Positions 47,152 through 56,851 of a stretch of DNA of 64,000 nucleotides are shown in pieces. The translations under genes and the position numbers were made by a program. This stretch comes from a virus. The notes beneath the pieces are model-generated. The model did no database searches and was not told where the DNA came from. It saw nothing but the letters and a program-made list of their open reading frames with translations. Numbering within the stretch: the stretch's first letter is position 1; each line of letters starts with the position of its first letter. The stretch is taken from the IMG/VR virus record IMGVR_UViG_3300042691_034899, positions 16,849 to 80,848 of that record, one strand, 5' to 3'.

Positions 47152-48321
47152 TTAAAATGGAGTGTTGCTACTTGGAGCTGGATCATCGAAGCCAATACCC
47201 TTTGCTGCACTTGAATTAAGTGTGTTAAAGTTGATTGCTCCAATAGTTGGAATCTCGTCAGATGGCTTCTTAAATTCTGGCTTCTTCTTTTGTACTGGGT
47301 TGTCGTTATAGTACATCTGATCTATCACCTTTTCGATATCTGGATTTATTATGTCGCAGAATAACCTAGGCTCTTCGAAGTTATCGTTATTCCTTACCTT
47401 TATATAGTTCTGATAGATTCTGTTTCTACCTTTTAATTTAGAAGTCTTTGTGTCATCTGCATCCCCTATGAAGTGATCCTTAAGATGTTTATATCTTTCC
47501 TTATTTACATTGGTGTATTCATCAAGATCAACAACTTGAGGTATTACAAGGGTAAGAATAATATCTGCAAACTGATACAAACTATCTGTGTTGTATATGT
47601 CACTTGAGTTTGGCAAATAATTCTTTGGGTTAGGCTTAGTCTTAGCATCAGATCCACCTCTCCATCTTTTCTCTATCTCCCTATTTAACTGGAAGAATAT
47701 CACAAAAGATAGATTTGTAAACTCTTTCTTTAAGTCATTGCAAAGCTTTAGGAATTTATCAATTTGGTCCTTTGTAAGTATGACATGTATGTGGTCAATA
47801 ATCAAGATGACTTCCTTGCCTTCATTCTTCTTTATGTACTGTCTTACAAGGTATTCAAATTCATTTCCTTCAACTGTCTGATCAAAGTTTAAAACACGTT
47901 CATCGAGAAGTTCTCCTAGCGCATCTTTCACTTTCTCCTTTTCATCTTCGGTAAACTCCTTAGATAGGATATCCTTCATGTCTCTATTCAAGACTTTCTT
48001 CATGTCCCTGAGAATCAAAGACTTTAACTGCATCTCCCAATTCAAAACTAATAAAGCTATGTCTTGAGTCGGATTTACTTCTGGATTCAATAGGTTAGAT
48101 TTTACCAAACTGGCCATGTGCGTTTTACCCATTGAAGGCCTTGCTCCAATAAACACCATCTGATTATTTAAACCTGCAGGCAAGAAGTTATCCAAGTGAT
48201 CTATGCCAGTCTTCAAAGGTGGTATTAAGCCCTTTTGAATATTGGCTATCTGAGAACAAGCTTTTAATACAGACTCTCTATTTCCTTCGCTAATTAATCT
48301 ATCTATTTCCTCTTTTGTCAT
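47152..48321 (-). CDS. dnaB: DnaB-like replicative helicase, ATPase domain only (389 aa)
   Basis: RecA-fold helicase: Walker A GARPSMGKTH (about 59-68), LLVLNWEMQ, Walker B VILIIDHIHVI (about 170-180) and FFQLNREIEKR. The N-terminal primase-binding domain of bacterial DnaB is missing, as in T4 gp41/T7-like phage helicases. The last residues SSNTPF resemble an SSB-type tip. Coupled to the upstream gene by ATGA. Confidence 0.88.
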   Translation of the reverse strand: MTKEEIDRLISEGNRESVLKACSQIANIQKGLIPPLKTGIDHLDNFLPAGLNNQMVFIGARPSMGKTHMASLVKSNLLNPEVNPTQDIALLVLNWEMQLKSLILRDMKKVLNRDMKDILSKEFTEDEKEKVKDALGELLDERVLNFDQTVEGNEFEYLVRQYIKKNEGKEVILIIDHIHVILTKDQIDKFLKLCNDLKKEFTNLSFVIFFQLNREIEKRWRGGSDAKTKPNPKNYLPNSSDIYNTDSLYQFADIILTLVIPQVVDLDEYTNVNKERYKHLKDHFIGDADDTKTSKLKGRNRIYQNYIKVRNNDNFEEPRLFCDIINPDIEKVIDQMYYNDNPVQKKKPEFKKPSDEIPTIGAINFNTLNSSAAKGIGFDDPAPSSNTPF

Positions 48322-48911
48322 GCTGTCTCTGCTTGTACTTGTTCAAAAATTTGGTCGAATACTCTTTTGTTTTTTAGGTAATACATGTAAAGTCTACTCT
48401 GATCAAGCTCAAACTTTACTTGGAATACATTTGTTGGTTTGAAGAAAGCATATTCTAATCTGAAGTTAAACTCCATGTTGCTTTCATCTTTTACAAATTT
48501 TTCTAGAAGTGCTGCTAGATGATTCTTCTCGATACCACTGTGAACCCTAAACAATGCAATGTACATCTTGGTCTTCTTCTTGTTTCCAATTTGCTTACCA
48601 AGCTGCATGTATACATCTGATATCCAATCAAATAATAAGATATCTTCAGGAAGAATTTCAGGTGTCTCTAAATCATCTAGCAAGTTACCTCCAGATTTTG
48701 TTAACCTCAACTTACTCAATTTACTTTGTTTCTTATCACCTTTTATGTAGTCTACAAAACCAAACCCTTCTAGTATATCAATTCTATTGACATCTTGTAA
48801 TGAAAGATCAGCTTCCAGATCCTCATTCTTATTTTGCTTGGCTAATTGAAGTATTATTAAATCAACTGGTGATAAGCCCTTTTTATTAAGTAATTTGAAG
48901 TTAATGTACAT
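48318..48911 (-). CDS. Hypothetical replication-associated protein (197 aa)
   Basis: Residues about 12-75 look like a winged helix (LTKSGGNLLDDL follows KLSKLRL). ATGA coupling to the helicase makes it a candidate helicase loader or replisome organiser; no recognised family. Confidence 0.65.
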   Translation of the reverse strand: MYINFKLLNKKGLSPVDLIILQLAKQNKNEDLEADLSLQDVNRIDILEGFGFVDYIKGDKKQSKLSKLRLTKSGGNLLDDLETPEILPEDILLFDWISDVYMQLGKQIGNKKKTKMYIALFRVHSGIEKNHLAALLEKFVKDESNMEFNFRLEYAFFKPTNVFQVKFELDQSRLYMYYLKNKRVFDQIFEQVQAETA

Positions 48912-48932
48912 AATTAGAAAATATTATATATT

Positions 48933-49463
48933 TTAATTCCCAGTGCTACCAAAGCCTCCAGCTCCTCTTTCTGTCTCAGACAATGCATCAGACTCAACAA
49001 AATTGATAGATGGATAAGGCATGATTATAAGCTGTCCAATACGATCACCTACAGCATAAACAGCTATAGCTATTGTATTATCAAAATACTCATCTTCGGC
49101 ATCCTTGTATAATAGTAAAGAACCATCCTCTAAAGCATCTGTAGAATCTTCGTCTGGAATAGGCACTCCCCAGTAGTCTATACTTGGTAGAAAAGAGAAA
49201 GTTATTTCTCCTCTATACCCTGAATCAATTACTCCAACATGATTTGTAAGGATAAGATTCTTTGTTCGGATAGAGCTTCTTGGAAAAACGAGTCCAACAT
49301 ATCCTTCAGGAATCTCTACTGCGATTCCAGTACCATAACTTAATGTACCAGTTATGAAATCGTATTCAACTGATGTAGCTGTTAAATCTAACCCTGCATC
49401 TCCTGGCTTGCTGTATTTAGGAATAACAGCATCCTCGTGTAGTTTTTTAATTTTTACGTCCAT
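48933..49463 (-). CDS. dut: dUTPase (176 aa)
   Basis: Hydrolyses dUTP to dUMP, feeding ThyA and keeping uracil out of DNA. All five motifs: GDAGLDL, PRSSI, GVIDSGYRGEI, VGDRIGQLII and RGAGGFGSTG. An acidic insertion of about 25 residues (PDEDSTDALEDGS and on) lies between motifs III and IV, making it longer than usual (about 150 aa). Confidence 0.95.
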   Translation of the reverse strand: MDVKIKKLHEDAVIPKYSKPGDAGLDLTATSVEYDFITGTLSYGTGIAVEIPEGYVGLVFPRSSIRTKNLILTNHVGVIDSGYRGEITFSFLPSIDYWGVPIPDEDSTDALEDGSLLLYKDAEDEYFDNTIAIAVYAVGDRIGQLIIMPYPSINFVESDALSETERGAGGFGSTGN

Positions 49464-49468
49464 ATAAA

Positions 49469-50014
49469 TTAGTTTTCATCAAAGATACTAAAAATTTTTC
49501 CCCTCTCAATGACCTCGCCCTTAAATTTATCAAATTTTTCTTTTGCATATTTAAAACATTGCATATTAGGAATTTCTAATATGTTAGAATCAAAGTAGTT
49601 ATGACAATCGGAAACCCCATCAGAATCTTTTGATGAGCATAGGGGTATCCAATTTAATGGATGACTCATAACTGATTTGTATTTTTGCTTAGGAAGTATG
49701 TGGGCTATGTTCCAATGTGGCATATAGGATGAGTTTATCTTCCTACCACAATTGCAGCATGTTGGATTCTTTTGTAACTCTTCTATAGCTGAATTAAAAA
49801 AGTCTGGTAATTCAGATCTAGTTTCTTTTCGCTTTTGCTTATTCTTATCTGAGAAAGGTTTTAGTTTGGATCTTACTTTTACTTTACCTTCTAGCTTAGA
49901 TTTGCATGCTTGACATACTTTAGATCCTTTTAACTCTCCACTCTTTATTGTTGATCTTATAACTACCTCTCTATTACATTCTGGATTCTCACATTTATAT
50001 AGCTTGTTGTTCAT
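49469..50014 (-). CDS. HNH-like zinc nuclease (181 aa)
   Basis: N-terminal zinc ribbon (CENPEC...CQAC), then CCNCGRKI, a HWNIAHILPKQKYKS strand-turn, WIPLCS and DCHNYFD: an HNH/NinG-like metal finger. Basic linker between them. Overlaps the prim-pol gene by 20 nt. Might resolve recombination intermediates or nick at replication sites. Confidence 0.7.
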   Translation of the reverse strand: MNNKLYKCENPECNREVVIRSTIKSGELKGSKVCQACKSKLEGKVKVRSKLKPFSDKNKQKRKETRSELPDFFNSAIEELQKNPTCCNCGRKINSSYMPHWNIAHILPKQKYKSVMSHPLNWIPLCSSKDSDGVSDCHNYFDSNILEIPNMQCFKYAKEKFDKFKGEVIERGKIFSIFDEN

Positions 50015-50984
50015 TGTAAAAAGTTTTTAAAGCTAATACTGCGTCTTCCTGTGATATGTTTTTAACCGCACATACAACTTCAAATGGTGAAAGTGTACAT
50101 TTCTCATTATCTGTAAGTGGATTAAGTCCGAATATGTGAAGTATTCCAGAATCCCCATATATGTATGCAGAGAATAAACTTGAAGATCCAACTCTTGCTA
50201 GTCTATAATTTCCATTATTGTCAATATCATGGAGTGTAAATAGCCCCGACTCTTCAACTAATTTTAGAACATCAGAAGCCTCTGCATCTTCATTGTACTT
50301 GTTTATTAATTTGTAGCTTGTCTCATCTCCTTCATAAGCTTTCGGCTTTCTGTAGTTGTAATCTAAACTATAAGCTACATCTAACAAGTACTCCACCTCA
50401 CTTTTTGAAAACCAATTCAGACTTTGTCCATAGAATCTAGAATATTGGTGGTGCACAAATACACCATAACTTCCTTTTGACCTAGTCTCTATAACACATT
50501 CAACTGGCTTCTTTAGTAGTATAAGAGATGCTGTATCTTCGTTAGCTCCGTTCTCCAGGAGCTTTTCATATCTTTCGTATAGTTCTGGAATACTTAAAGG
50601 TCTATGTGCAATTTTTCTTGACTTATCTTCATAGTCAGTAAGAAGCCATATATGAAAACCTCCAGATCTTGTTTTGTTTATAAGCATCCTCTTCTTCATA
50701 TCTTCTGGAACTCTGCTCATAAATATGGCCCAAAAGTCATCTGTTGATCTCTGCTTATCTAAATCAAAATCTATACATAGGAGTTTTGAAATGGACCCAG
50801 TTATTGCTATAACTCCTCCACAATCTTTGAAGTAGAAGTCTACTTCTTTCTCTGTCATTAATCTATCTTGAAACTCTTTCCACTTTATCTTTGGCAACTT
50901 TGAACCATCTGATTTTACGGGTATTACAGATATCCCAATTGATATCATTGCCATTGCTTCTTTCCTATAGTCTGTTCTTTCCAT
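49995..50984 (-). CDS. Primase-polymerase (prim-pol, AEP superfamily) (329 aa)
   Basis: Bifunctional primase/polymerase N-terminal domain: GISVIPVKSDGSKLPKIKW, LLCIDFDLD with the catalytic acidic pair (about 69-75) and RSGGFHIWLLTD with the His (about 106-117). No helicase domain; the separate DnaB-like gene supplies it. C-terminal 130 residues may be the primase C-terminal domain. Leaderless start behind a good promoter; first gene of the replication operon. Confidence 0.85.
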   Translation of the reverse strand: MERTDYRKEAMAMISIGISVIPVKSDGSKLPKIKWKEFQDRLMTEKEVDFYFKDCGGVIAITGSISKLLCIDFDLDKQRSTDDFWAIFMSRVPEDMKKRMLINKTRSGGFHIWLLTDYEDKSRKIAHRPLSIPELYERYEKLLENGANEDTASLILLKKPVECVIETRSKGSYGVFVHHQYSRFYGQSLNWFSKSEVEYLLDVAYSLDYNYRKPKAYEGDETSYKLINKYNEDAEASDVLKLVEESGLFTLHDIDNNGNYRLARVGSSSLFSAYIYGDSGILHIFGLNPLTDNEKCTLSPFEVVCAVKNISQEDAVLALKTFYNEQQAI

Positions 50985-50988
50985 GTAC

Positions 50989-51018
50989 CAAATGTAAATA
51001 AAAAAAGGCAGATTTCAA
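50989..51018 (-). promoter_or_regulatory. Promoter TTG-N19-TACATTTG, 4 nt before ATG
   Basis: Minus strand TTG (51018-51016), TACATTTG (50996-50989), 4-nt spacer and ATG 50984. The -33 lies inside the loop of a terminator. Confidence 0.8.
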
Positions 51019-51029
51019 AAACCTGCCTT
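51005..51029 (-). terminator. Leftward terminator after giant gene
   Basis: AAGGCAG / CTGCCTT stem; T-run on the minus strand from the A-run at 50999-51006. Overlaps the prim-pol promoter. Confidence 0.85.
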
Positions 51030-51049
51030 AAATTATTCTAGAGTGATTA

Positions 51050-54000
51050 TTAATTCTCGTTTGAACCTTCTGGCTCATTGAAGCCTTCTTTGTTTACAAA
51101 TAGTAGTGTATGTCCTTTCTCACCATTAAAATATATGTATGAGTTTATCTGATTTTGAAGATCTGATAGTTGAGCTTGTCTTCTAAATAGTAATGTCTGT
51201 TTAAGAAGCCTACTAGGCTCGCCTTCTTTCCTCTCCTTTGTAAGACCTTTCCATAGATCTTCAACCATACGCATCTGTACAACTGGTTGTTTGTAGATCT
51301 CAGCAAATGTCCCTGGTATACCTATGATGTTTTGAGATTGACTTTCTGATGTTGTTCTTAACGCAATTAACTGTGCTAAATTTTCAACTGCTGTATCATC
51401 GTCATCATCTCCAGTTAATAAGGCATTTGTAAGGAATACTAGAATCATGATACCAATCGCATCAACACCAACTCTTCTTAGATTTGTTTTTTCATGCTCT
51501 TCTAAAACAGCGTTTAATTTTGCGGCTTCATCTTTTGCGAATCTAGACGAAACTAGTTTACCAAAACTTCTTAAAAGTCCAGAGTAATGTCCGCTATCAA
51601 ATTGTCCAGTAGACAAATTAAATTGTTTTCCTTTAAACTTACGAGTTAGGTTTATAATAAAGTAACCTCTGTGAAGTAAAAGTGCATTAGCAATAGCATC
51701 ACGTTGAGCAGCAGTCTTATCAGCCTCAGATATTACAGAGTCAACACTTTGATTTATCTGATTCATCTTAACAATAATCTGATCACTAATAAATCCAAAC
51801 TCTTCATCTGCTCTATCTTGATATTTATCAGCAAATTTCTGGTTATAATTTACTCCTGTTTCAGGATCAATTGTAATGTTGCTATAGAATGTATCTGTAT
51901 TAGCTTTCCATAACGCATCTATTTCACTCTTACTTATGTCCTTCTTATTCATTCTCATGTCTCTTGAGAAGTCATTGTAAGACTTAAAGAATCCATTGTG
52001 GTACTTATAGTCATGAAGTAATGTAAGCATATTCTTAGGAGTAACTGGTAAGTTAGCAAGTCTAGACGCTGCGAAGAATGATCTATTTGCCATCCTAACA
52101 CCCCTCATATATCCAGAATCTGCTAATCTAACTTCAGCTTCATTGATTCCAAAGAATTCCATCAAGTGACTAAGTTCAGAAGTTTTCTTCATACTTCCAG
52201 ATTCAGATACGTATTTAGCTATCATAAGTGGAAGTTGTGTGGTAGCTTTTGCTACACTTGACTTGTGATAAAACTCTCCTGATGCAGCATCAATTAAGTT
52301 GTTGTATACACCAGTTGTATAAGATGTGATATCAGTGATTGGATTCAAGGCAAGGTTTACGTTTCTTACATATGTTGTCAATCTATTAAACAACTGTGTG
52401 AAATCTACCTCTCTTCCAAATACATTGGCTATGAGTTGTCTGTTTTGTCTTATACCATACAAGTGGTAGTCAGCCATTTCTTGAGCCTTATCATAATAAC
52501 CAGATACCTCTCCCTTCTTAAGTACTCTTGACTTAAATGTATTTCCTCCACTATTCTTAAATTTCTGTTGAGATATTTTGTACTCAATAGCCTTTATATC
52601 TCGTTCAGCTTTTAACCTTTCTGTATATCTTATGGAAGATTTTAAATCAACCATGATAGCCTCCAAAGTACTTTCAGTTACTAAAGAAGGATCTTCTAAA
52701 AGTTCTTGATAGTATTTAGGTATTACTTTGATATTAATACCAGTGCCTTCAACTTGTTCACCATATTCTTTCTCATCTATTTTTGATTGAGCAATATCTG
52801 TAAAGAAATCTTTTACACTTGCGCCTAAGTTTCCTCTATGGACAGTTAAAGCTTTCTCCATAGTGTTTTTAGAAATCTGTGGTCTTTGGTATTTATTCCC
52901 TACCGCTTGGTTTCCATAATTGTCAATAGACATCTGTCTTAGATTTGTCATCTTGACAAGGAATTCGTATTCTTCAATATTCTTAGTTGCAGTAAGTTTA
53001 GATATATCCTCATCTTCCAATGCAAGATAGGCCTCTTCACTTATACCATACCTATTAAAGAACTCTTTATTTAACTTTTGAGGCTGATTCATTTGACCCT
53101 TTGCCTTAAAGTTAGGGTTGATGTATTCTTTATTGTTTACATCTTCACTCCAAGAATATTCAGGAGTTATATCAATAAATCTAAGAGCAGGAAACTTTGC
53201 AATAGCTGCTTGCTTATTGTTAAAGAATTCAGACATAGGCACTTCTCCAGATCTTAAAGCTTCAATAGCTTCTGTATAACCTTGTGGTTGAAATCTTTTA
53301 AAATAACTCGCTACATTTCTTTTAGCATATTCATCTTTCAATGTTTCTATAATCTCAGATACAGTCTTCCCTTCAAGCCTTCCTTCTTCAGCCATCTGAG
53401 CTACAAAATCATCGTAGTTTCTTTTTATGTATGTCCGCTTACCCTTTATGTAGTCATCGATTTGCATAGCAAACTCTTGAGTCCTAACCTTATTTCTATC
53501 AGACATGTGCATAAGAGAGAAGTCAAATACTGATTTCCCACTTTCAATTAACATCTTCTGGAAGTCCTCATTTAACTCTACCTCAGTAGATTCTAGAGAT
53601 CCTGTCTCTTCTAGAATTTCATAAGGAATACCAAGTGAAATTCTTATATCAGCAATTTCTCCATCCAAATCTTGAAGTGTCTTTTTTGTCTGTGTTGTCA
53701 TGCCATGGGCATCAACTTCTATAGAACTCTTAGGACTTTTGTTTTGCTTAAGTATTTCTTTTCTTTTTCTTTGAGTTTCAATCAAATCATTCAACAAAAC
53801 TTGCTTTAAAAATCTAGTTTCATCATCCTCAATCTGATTAATATAATTTTGAGCTACATCATTGAATGTTACAGGCGTTCCTAAGTTGTCGTAAAACTCA
53901 CTGTTAAGGCCCATTGAAGCATTGGATATTACCCAGTCATAAGCTATTTCTCCACTATCTTCTATTTCTTTTATGTTATCAAGAAACTGTTGAATAGGGT

Positions 54001-56830
54001 TATTATTCCTAGCTTTAGATTTTAGCTCTTCCCGATATATCATATCAAGATTAAATAAGTCTAAAGCTCTTCTTGATTCTATTGGAAGATCTTCTATGTT
54101 TTGACCATCCTCTAATATTGTAAGTTCACCAATAAAATCTGGATCTAATTCAAATGGAAGATTAGCAATTTGATCTGGAGTTAACTCAGAAACTCTTACT
54201 CTTTTAATTCCAGACTTTAAATTTCCAGATGCGTCATACGCACTCTTTACCGCAAGGTGTTGTCTGAATTCACCTCTATCTTCGATTCTTTCAGACTCTG
54301 TTTGTTCACTAAGATCTATTGTACCATCTGGTCTTACATACTTTTTTCTTCTAGCTAATCTACCAATATTCTTTTTAGAAAGGTAATCTCTAGTTTCTTT
54401 TGACACATTTGCTTTATCAAATCTAGCGTCTCTTTCTTTGTAGTAAGCATCTGTAAATCTTCTTTCCTTACCAACTTCATCCTTCCAGTTTTTTACCTCT
54501 TCAAGATAATCTGCATAAAGAGTTTCGTCTTTTATTATCTCGGATATAGTTAACGTATCTCTAAGCTTTTCTACTTCTGTAGCAGTTTTACCTGACATTC
54601 TAGCTATAACCTCATTCTGCTTCTTTCTAAGTTCAGAGTCATACCATGCGTAATCTCTTGGTGATAAGAAGTAGTTAGTTAACTTACCATTTGCATCTCT
54701 GTGAATAATGCTTCTACCATATTTATTTAAACCTCTTCTATCAATGTCAGCTATCTCTCTATTCATAATAGAGTTAAACTTTCTATTTGTATTTGAAGCA
54801 ATCTTAGTAACAGCAATTGACATTAACTGCATGGCCAAGTTCTTACTATGACTTGAAAGGCCAAACATCTTTCCTAAGAATCCAATGTCTCTAAAGTTAC
54901 CTTCAAGACTAGCTCTAATTTCAGCTCTTTGCTCATCTGTTACAGAGAAGTGATCTAGCATTTTCATCAACATCCTGTCAACAAATGATAACTTATCCGT
55001 ATTCATAAGTGGACTTACTCTTGACATCTTGATAGGAAGCTGCTCAGATGCAGTTATCAAATCATCTGTTCTCTTAAGTAGTTTAGGATCTGTAACGCCC
55101 ATCTCAGCTGCCTTACCTTTTAGTTGAGATATGATATTCTCAATTGTTGGTAGCATGTTGTTTTTTAATATCTCATACCTATGAGTATCTTTTGTTGAGA
55201 ATAGTTCATTATTTCTAGAAGACTCTGCGATATTCTCCGCTAATACGTTCAACTGATTCTCTGCAATTCCAACAATAGTATTTACAGAACTTAAGATATC
55301 GATGTAACCATTGGTTTCAATCATCTTATCTAAGTCGGCCTGATTAGGTGTTGGCTGTTCTAATGCTCTTGAAAATAAGTCTTCTACTATTCTTTTTGCA
55401 ATACCTAGTTCATCTTCGATAGCTCTACTATCTTGACTCATTGCACTGTAAAAGAAGTTATCCTCTTCTGTAAACTCTGTTTGGAAGTCTTCCATATTTT
55501 TAGAGAATACACTGTCAGCTATTCTTTTATTCAGATCATCTATTGCGGACCTGTGAAATGCTTTTGTATTATTAGACAGAAGATTTGAGAACCAGTCCCA
55601 CAAATTACTTAAGAAATTTATGACAGAAGACTGTTGTGGAGTTTTACCTTCAGTGCTAAATCTGTTTTGGAATTCTCTACTAAGGATCTTACCAAGTATC
55701 TCTTTGTTTACTCGATCTTCTAATTCTTGACCTTTAAAAAACTCAGAGTATTTGTTCCTGTAGTACTCACTAAACTCAGCATACTCTTCAGTCATGTGTA
55801 CATTTCGAAGAGCTTCAGCTATAGAGTTCTGATCAGAATAAGCTTCAATAGCTATGTGAGCTACCTCCTCGCTTAAATCCTCAATTGTTATCCTCCCTTC
55901 AGCAAATGCAACAACTCTATTTGATAAATCTGCTATTGCTTGAATGTCAGCATCCTGACCGTACCTTGTCTTATATGATTTTCTATATGCTTCTAATGTA
56001 GTTACTGAAAATCCAAGGCTCTCAAGAAATGCAAAGAGAGAATTCTCCATTGCTTTTAAATCAGCTGGCGTAGCTTCTTTTTTATTTGATACAACAGTTA
56101 ATGGCCTTGGATTATCATGCTCAACCATGAACTCAACCATAAGATCAGCTGCATTTTCTACATCTGGATTTTCTTTAATGTATTCAGGAATCTGCTCAGT
56201 TCTAAGTACTTCAGTAGTCCCATCGGCATTCATAGCTTCAGTGTACCCAACAGAGAACTCAATATCTATAGTCCCATCTTTATTTACATTGACTCTTCCA
56301 TTACCAGTTTCTGCTGCTAAGTCATTAGCTACGAAAAGTGATGTTACTACTCTTGTTGTAACGTACTCTCCTTTTCCTTTAAATCTAGTAACTCCATCTT
56401 CTCCAAGAACCCTATCTGCTGAAAGAAGCCCTTCTCTTACCTTTGATGCAAGAAATTCATTACGCTCACTTCCTTTTGTTGTGAACTTTGCAACTGGCAT
56501 ATACTCACCATCTTTAGGGTTTTTGAATCCCATAGATACATCACCGAAGTCTTCATTTATAAGAAGTTCTTCTAGATTGTCATATTCCTTGTTACTGGAA
56601 GCTCTATAATAAAGTAGTGGTTCTCCAGTATCGTATTTATTCATATCCGACTCAGAGAACATTTGCTCTACTTTATCTGTAAAAGCATTTGTATAAATTT
56701 TCAAAGATGTCTCAGCATCAGCTAAAAATATATTGGAGTGAATTGCATCAAATAGTTTTGATCTTACTCCATCTTTAGTAAGTACTTCGTTTATCTTTCC
56801 GTCATCGGTTCTGTTTATGAGACAAGCCAT
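51050..56830 (-). CDS. Giant probable internal virion protein (1926 aa)
   Basis: Mostly helical, charged. Near residue 315-325 LSEEVAHIAIEAY looks like a degenerate zincin (ExxxH without HExxH). A long coiled-coil middle follows. Residues about 1510-1600 (VNLALNPITDITSYTTGVYNN) start a more compact C-terminal part; near 1790-1815 a membrane-like helix MILVFLTNALLTG is followed by DDDDD. This build fits phage inner-core or ejection proteins that form a DNA channel. No RNA polymerase DxDxD motif seen. Confidence 0.7.
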   Translation of the reverse strand: MACLINRTDDGKINEVLTKDGVRSKLFDAIHSNIFLADAETSLKIYTNAFTDKVEQMFSESDMNKYDTGEPLLYYRASSNKEYDNLEELLINEDFGDVSMGFKNPKDGEYMPVAKFTTKGSERNEFLASKVREGLLSADRVLGEDGVTRFKGKGEYVTTRVVTSLFVANDLAAETGNGRVNVNKDGTIDIEFSVGYTEAMNADGTTEVLRTEQIPEYIKENPDVENAADLMVEFMVEHDNPRPLTVVSNKKEATPADLKAMENSLFAFLESLGFSVTTLEAYRKSYKTRYGQDADIQAIADLSNRVVAFAEGRITIEDLSEEVAHIAIEAYSDQNSIAEALRNVHMTEEYAEFSEYYRNKYSEFFKGQELEDRVNKEILGKILSREFQNRFSTEGKTPQQSSVINFLSNLWDWFSNLLSNNTKAFHRSAIDDLNKRIADSVFSKNMEDFQTEFTEEDNFFYSAMSQDSRAIEDELGIAKRIVEDLFSRALEQPTPNQADLDKMIETNGYIDILSSVNTIVGIAENQLNVLAENIAESSRNNELFSTKDTHRYEILKNNMLPTIENIISQLKGKAAEMGVTDPKLLKRTDDLITASEQLPIKMSRVSPLMNTDKLSFVDRMLMKMLDHFSVTDEQRAEIRASLEGNFRDIGFLGKMFGLSSHSKNLAMQLMSIAVTKIASNTNRKFNSIMNREIADIDRRGLNKYGRSIIHRDANGKLTNYFLSPRDYAWYDSELRKKQNEVIARMSGKTATEVEKLRDTLTISEIIKDETLYADYLEEVKNWKDEVGKERRFTDAYYKERDARFDKANVSKETRDYLSKKNIGRLARRKKYVRPDGTIDLSEQTESERIEDRGEFRQHLAVKSAYDASGNLKSGIKRVRVSELTPDQIANLPFELDPDFIGELTILEDGQNIEDLPIESRRALDLFNLDMIYREELKSKARNNNPIQQFLDNIKEIEDSGEIAYDWVISNASMGLNSEFYDNLGTPVTFNDVAQNYINQIEDDETRFLKQVLLNDLIETQRKRKEILKQNKSPKSSIEVDAHGMTTQTKKTLQDLDGEIADIRISLGIPYEILEETGSLESTEVELNEDFQKMLIESGKSVFDFSLMHMSDRNKVRTQEFAMQIDDYIKGKRTYIKRNYDDFVAQMAEEGRLEGKTVSEIIETLKDEYAKRNVASYFKRFQPQGYTEAIEALRSGEVPMSEFFNNKQAAIAKFPALRFIDITPEYSWSEDVNNKEYINPNFKAKGQMNQPQKLNKEFFNRYGISEEAYLALEDEDISKLTATKNIEEYEFLVKMTNLRQMSIDNYGNQAVGNKYQRPQISKNTMEKALTVHRGNLGASVKDFFTDIAQSKIDEKEYGEQVEGTGINIKVIPKYYQELLEDPSLVTESTLEAIMVDLKSSIRYTERLKAERDIKAIEYKISQQKFKNSGGNTFKSRVLKKGEVSGYYDKAQEMADYHLYGIRQNRQLIANVFGREVDFTQLFNRLTTYVRNVNLALNPITDITSYTTGVYNNLIDAASGEFYHKSSVAKATTQLPLMIAKYVSESGSMKKTSELSHLMEFFGINEAEVRLADSGYMRGVRMANRSFFAASRLANLPVTPKNMLTLLHDYKYHNGFFKSYNDFSRDMRMNKKDISKSEIDALWKANTDTFYSNITIDPETGVNYNQKFADKYQDRADEEFGFISDQIIVKMNQINQSVDSVISEADKTAAQRDAIANALLLHRGYFIINLTRKFKGKQFNLSTGQFDSGHYSGLLRSFGKLVSSRFAKDEAAKLNAVLEEHEKTNLRRVGVDAIGIMILVFLTNALLTGDDDDDTAVENLAQLIALRTTSESQSQNIIGIPGTFAEIYKQPVVQMRMVEDLWKGLTKERKEGEPSRLLKQTLLFRRQAQLSDLQNQINSYIYFNGEKGHTLLFVNKEGFNEPEGSNEN

Positions 56831-56851
56831 CTTATAATTTATATTTAATAA

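Noticed and set aside
56127-56609. 160-aa plus-strand ORF inside the 1926-aa gene
   Set aside because: Ser/Leu-rich shadow of the real gene on the other strand with no promoter.
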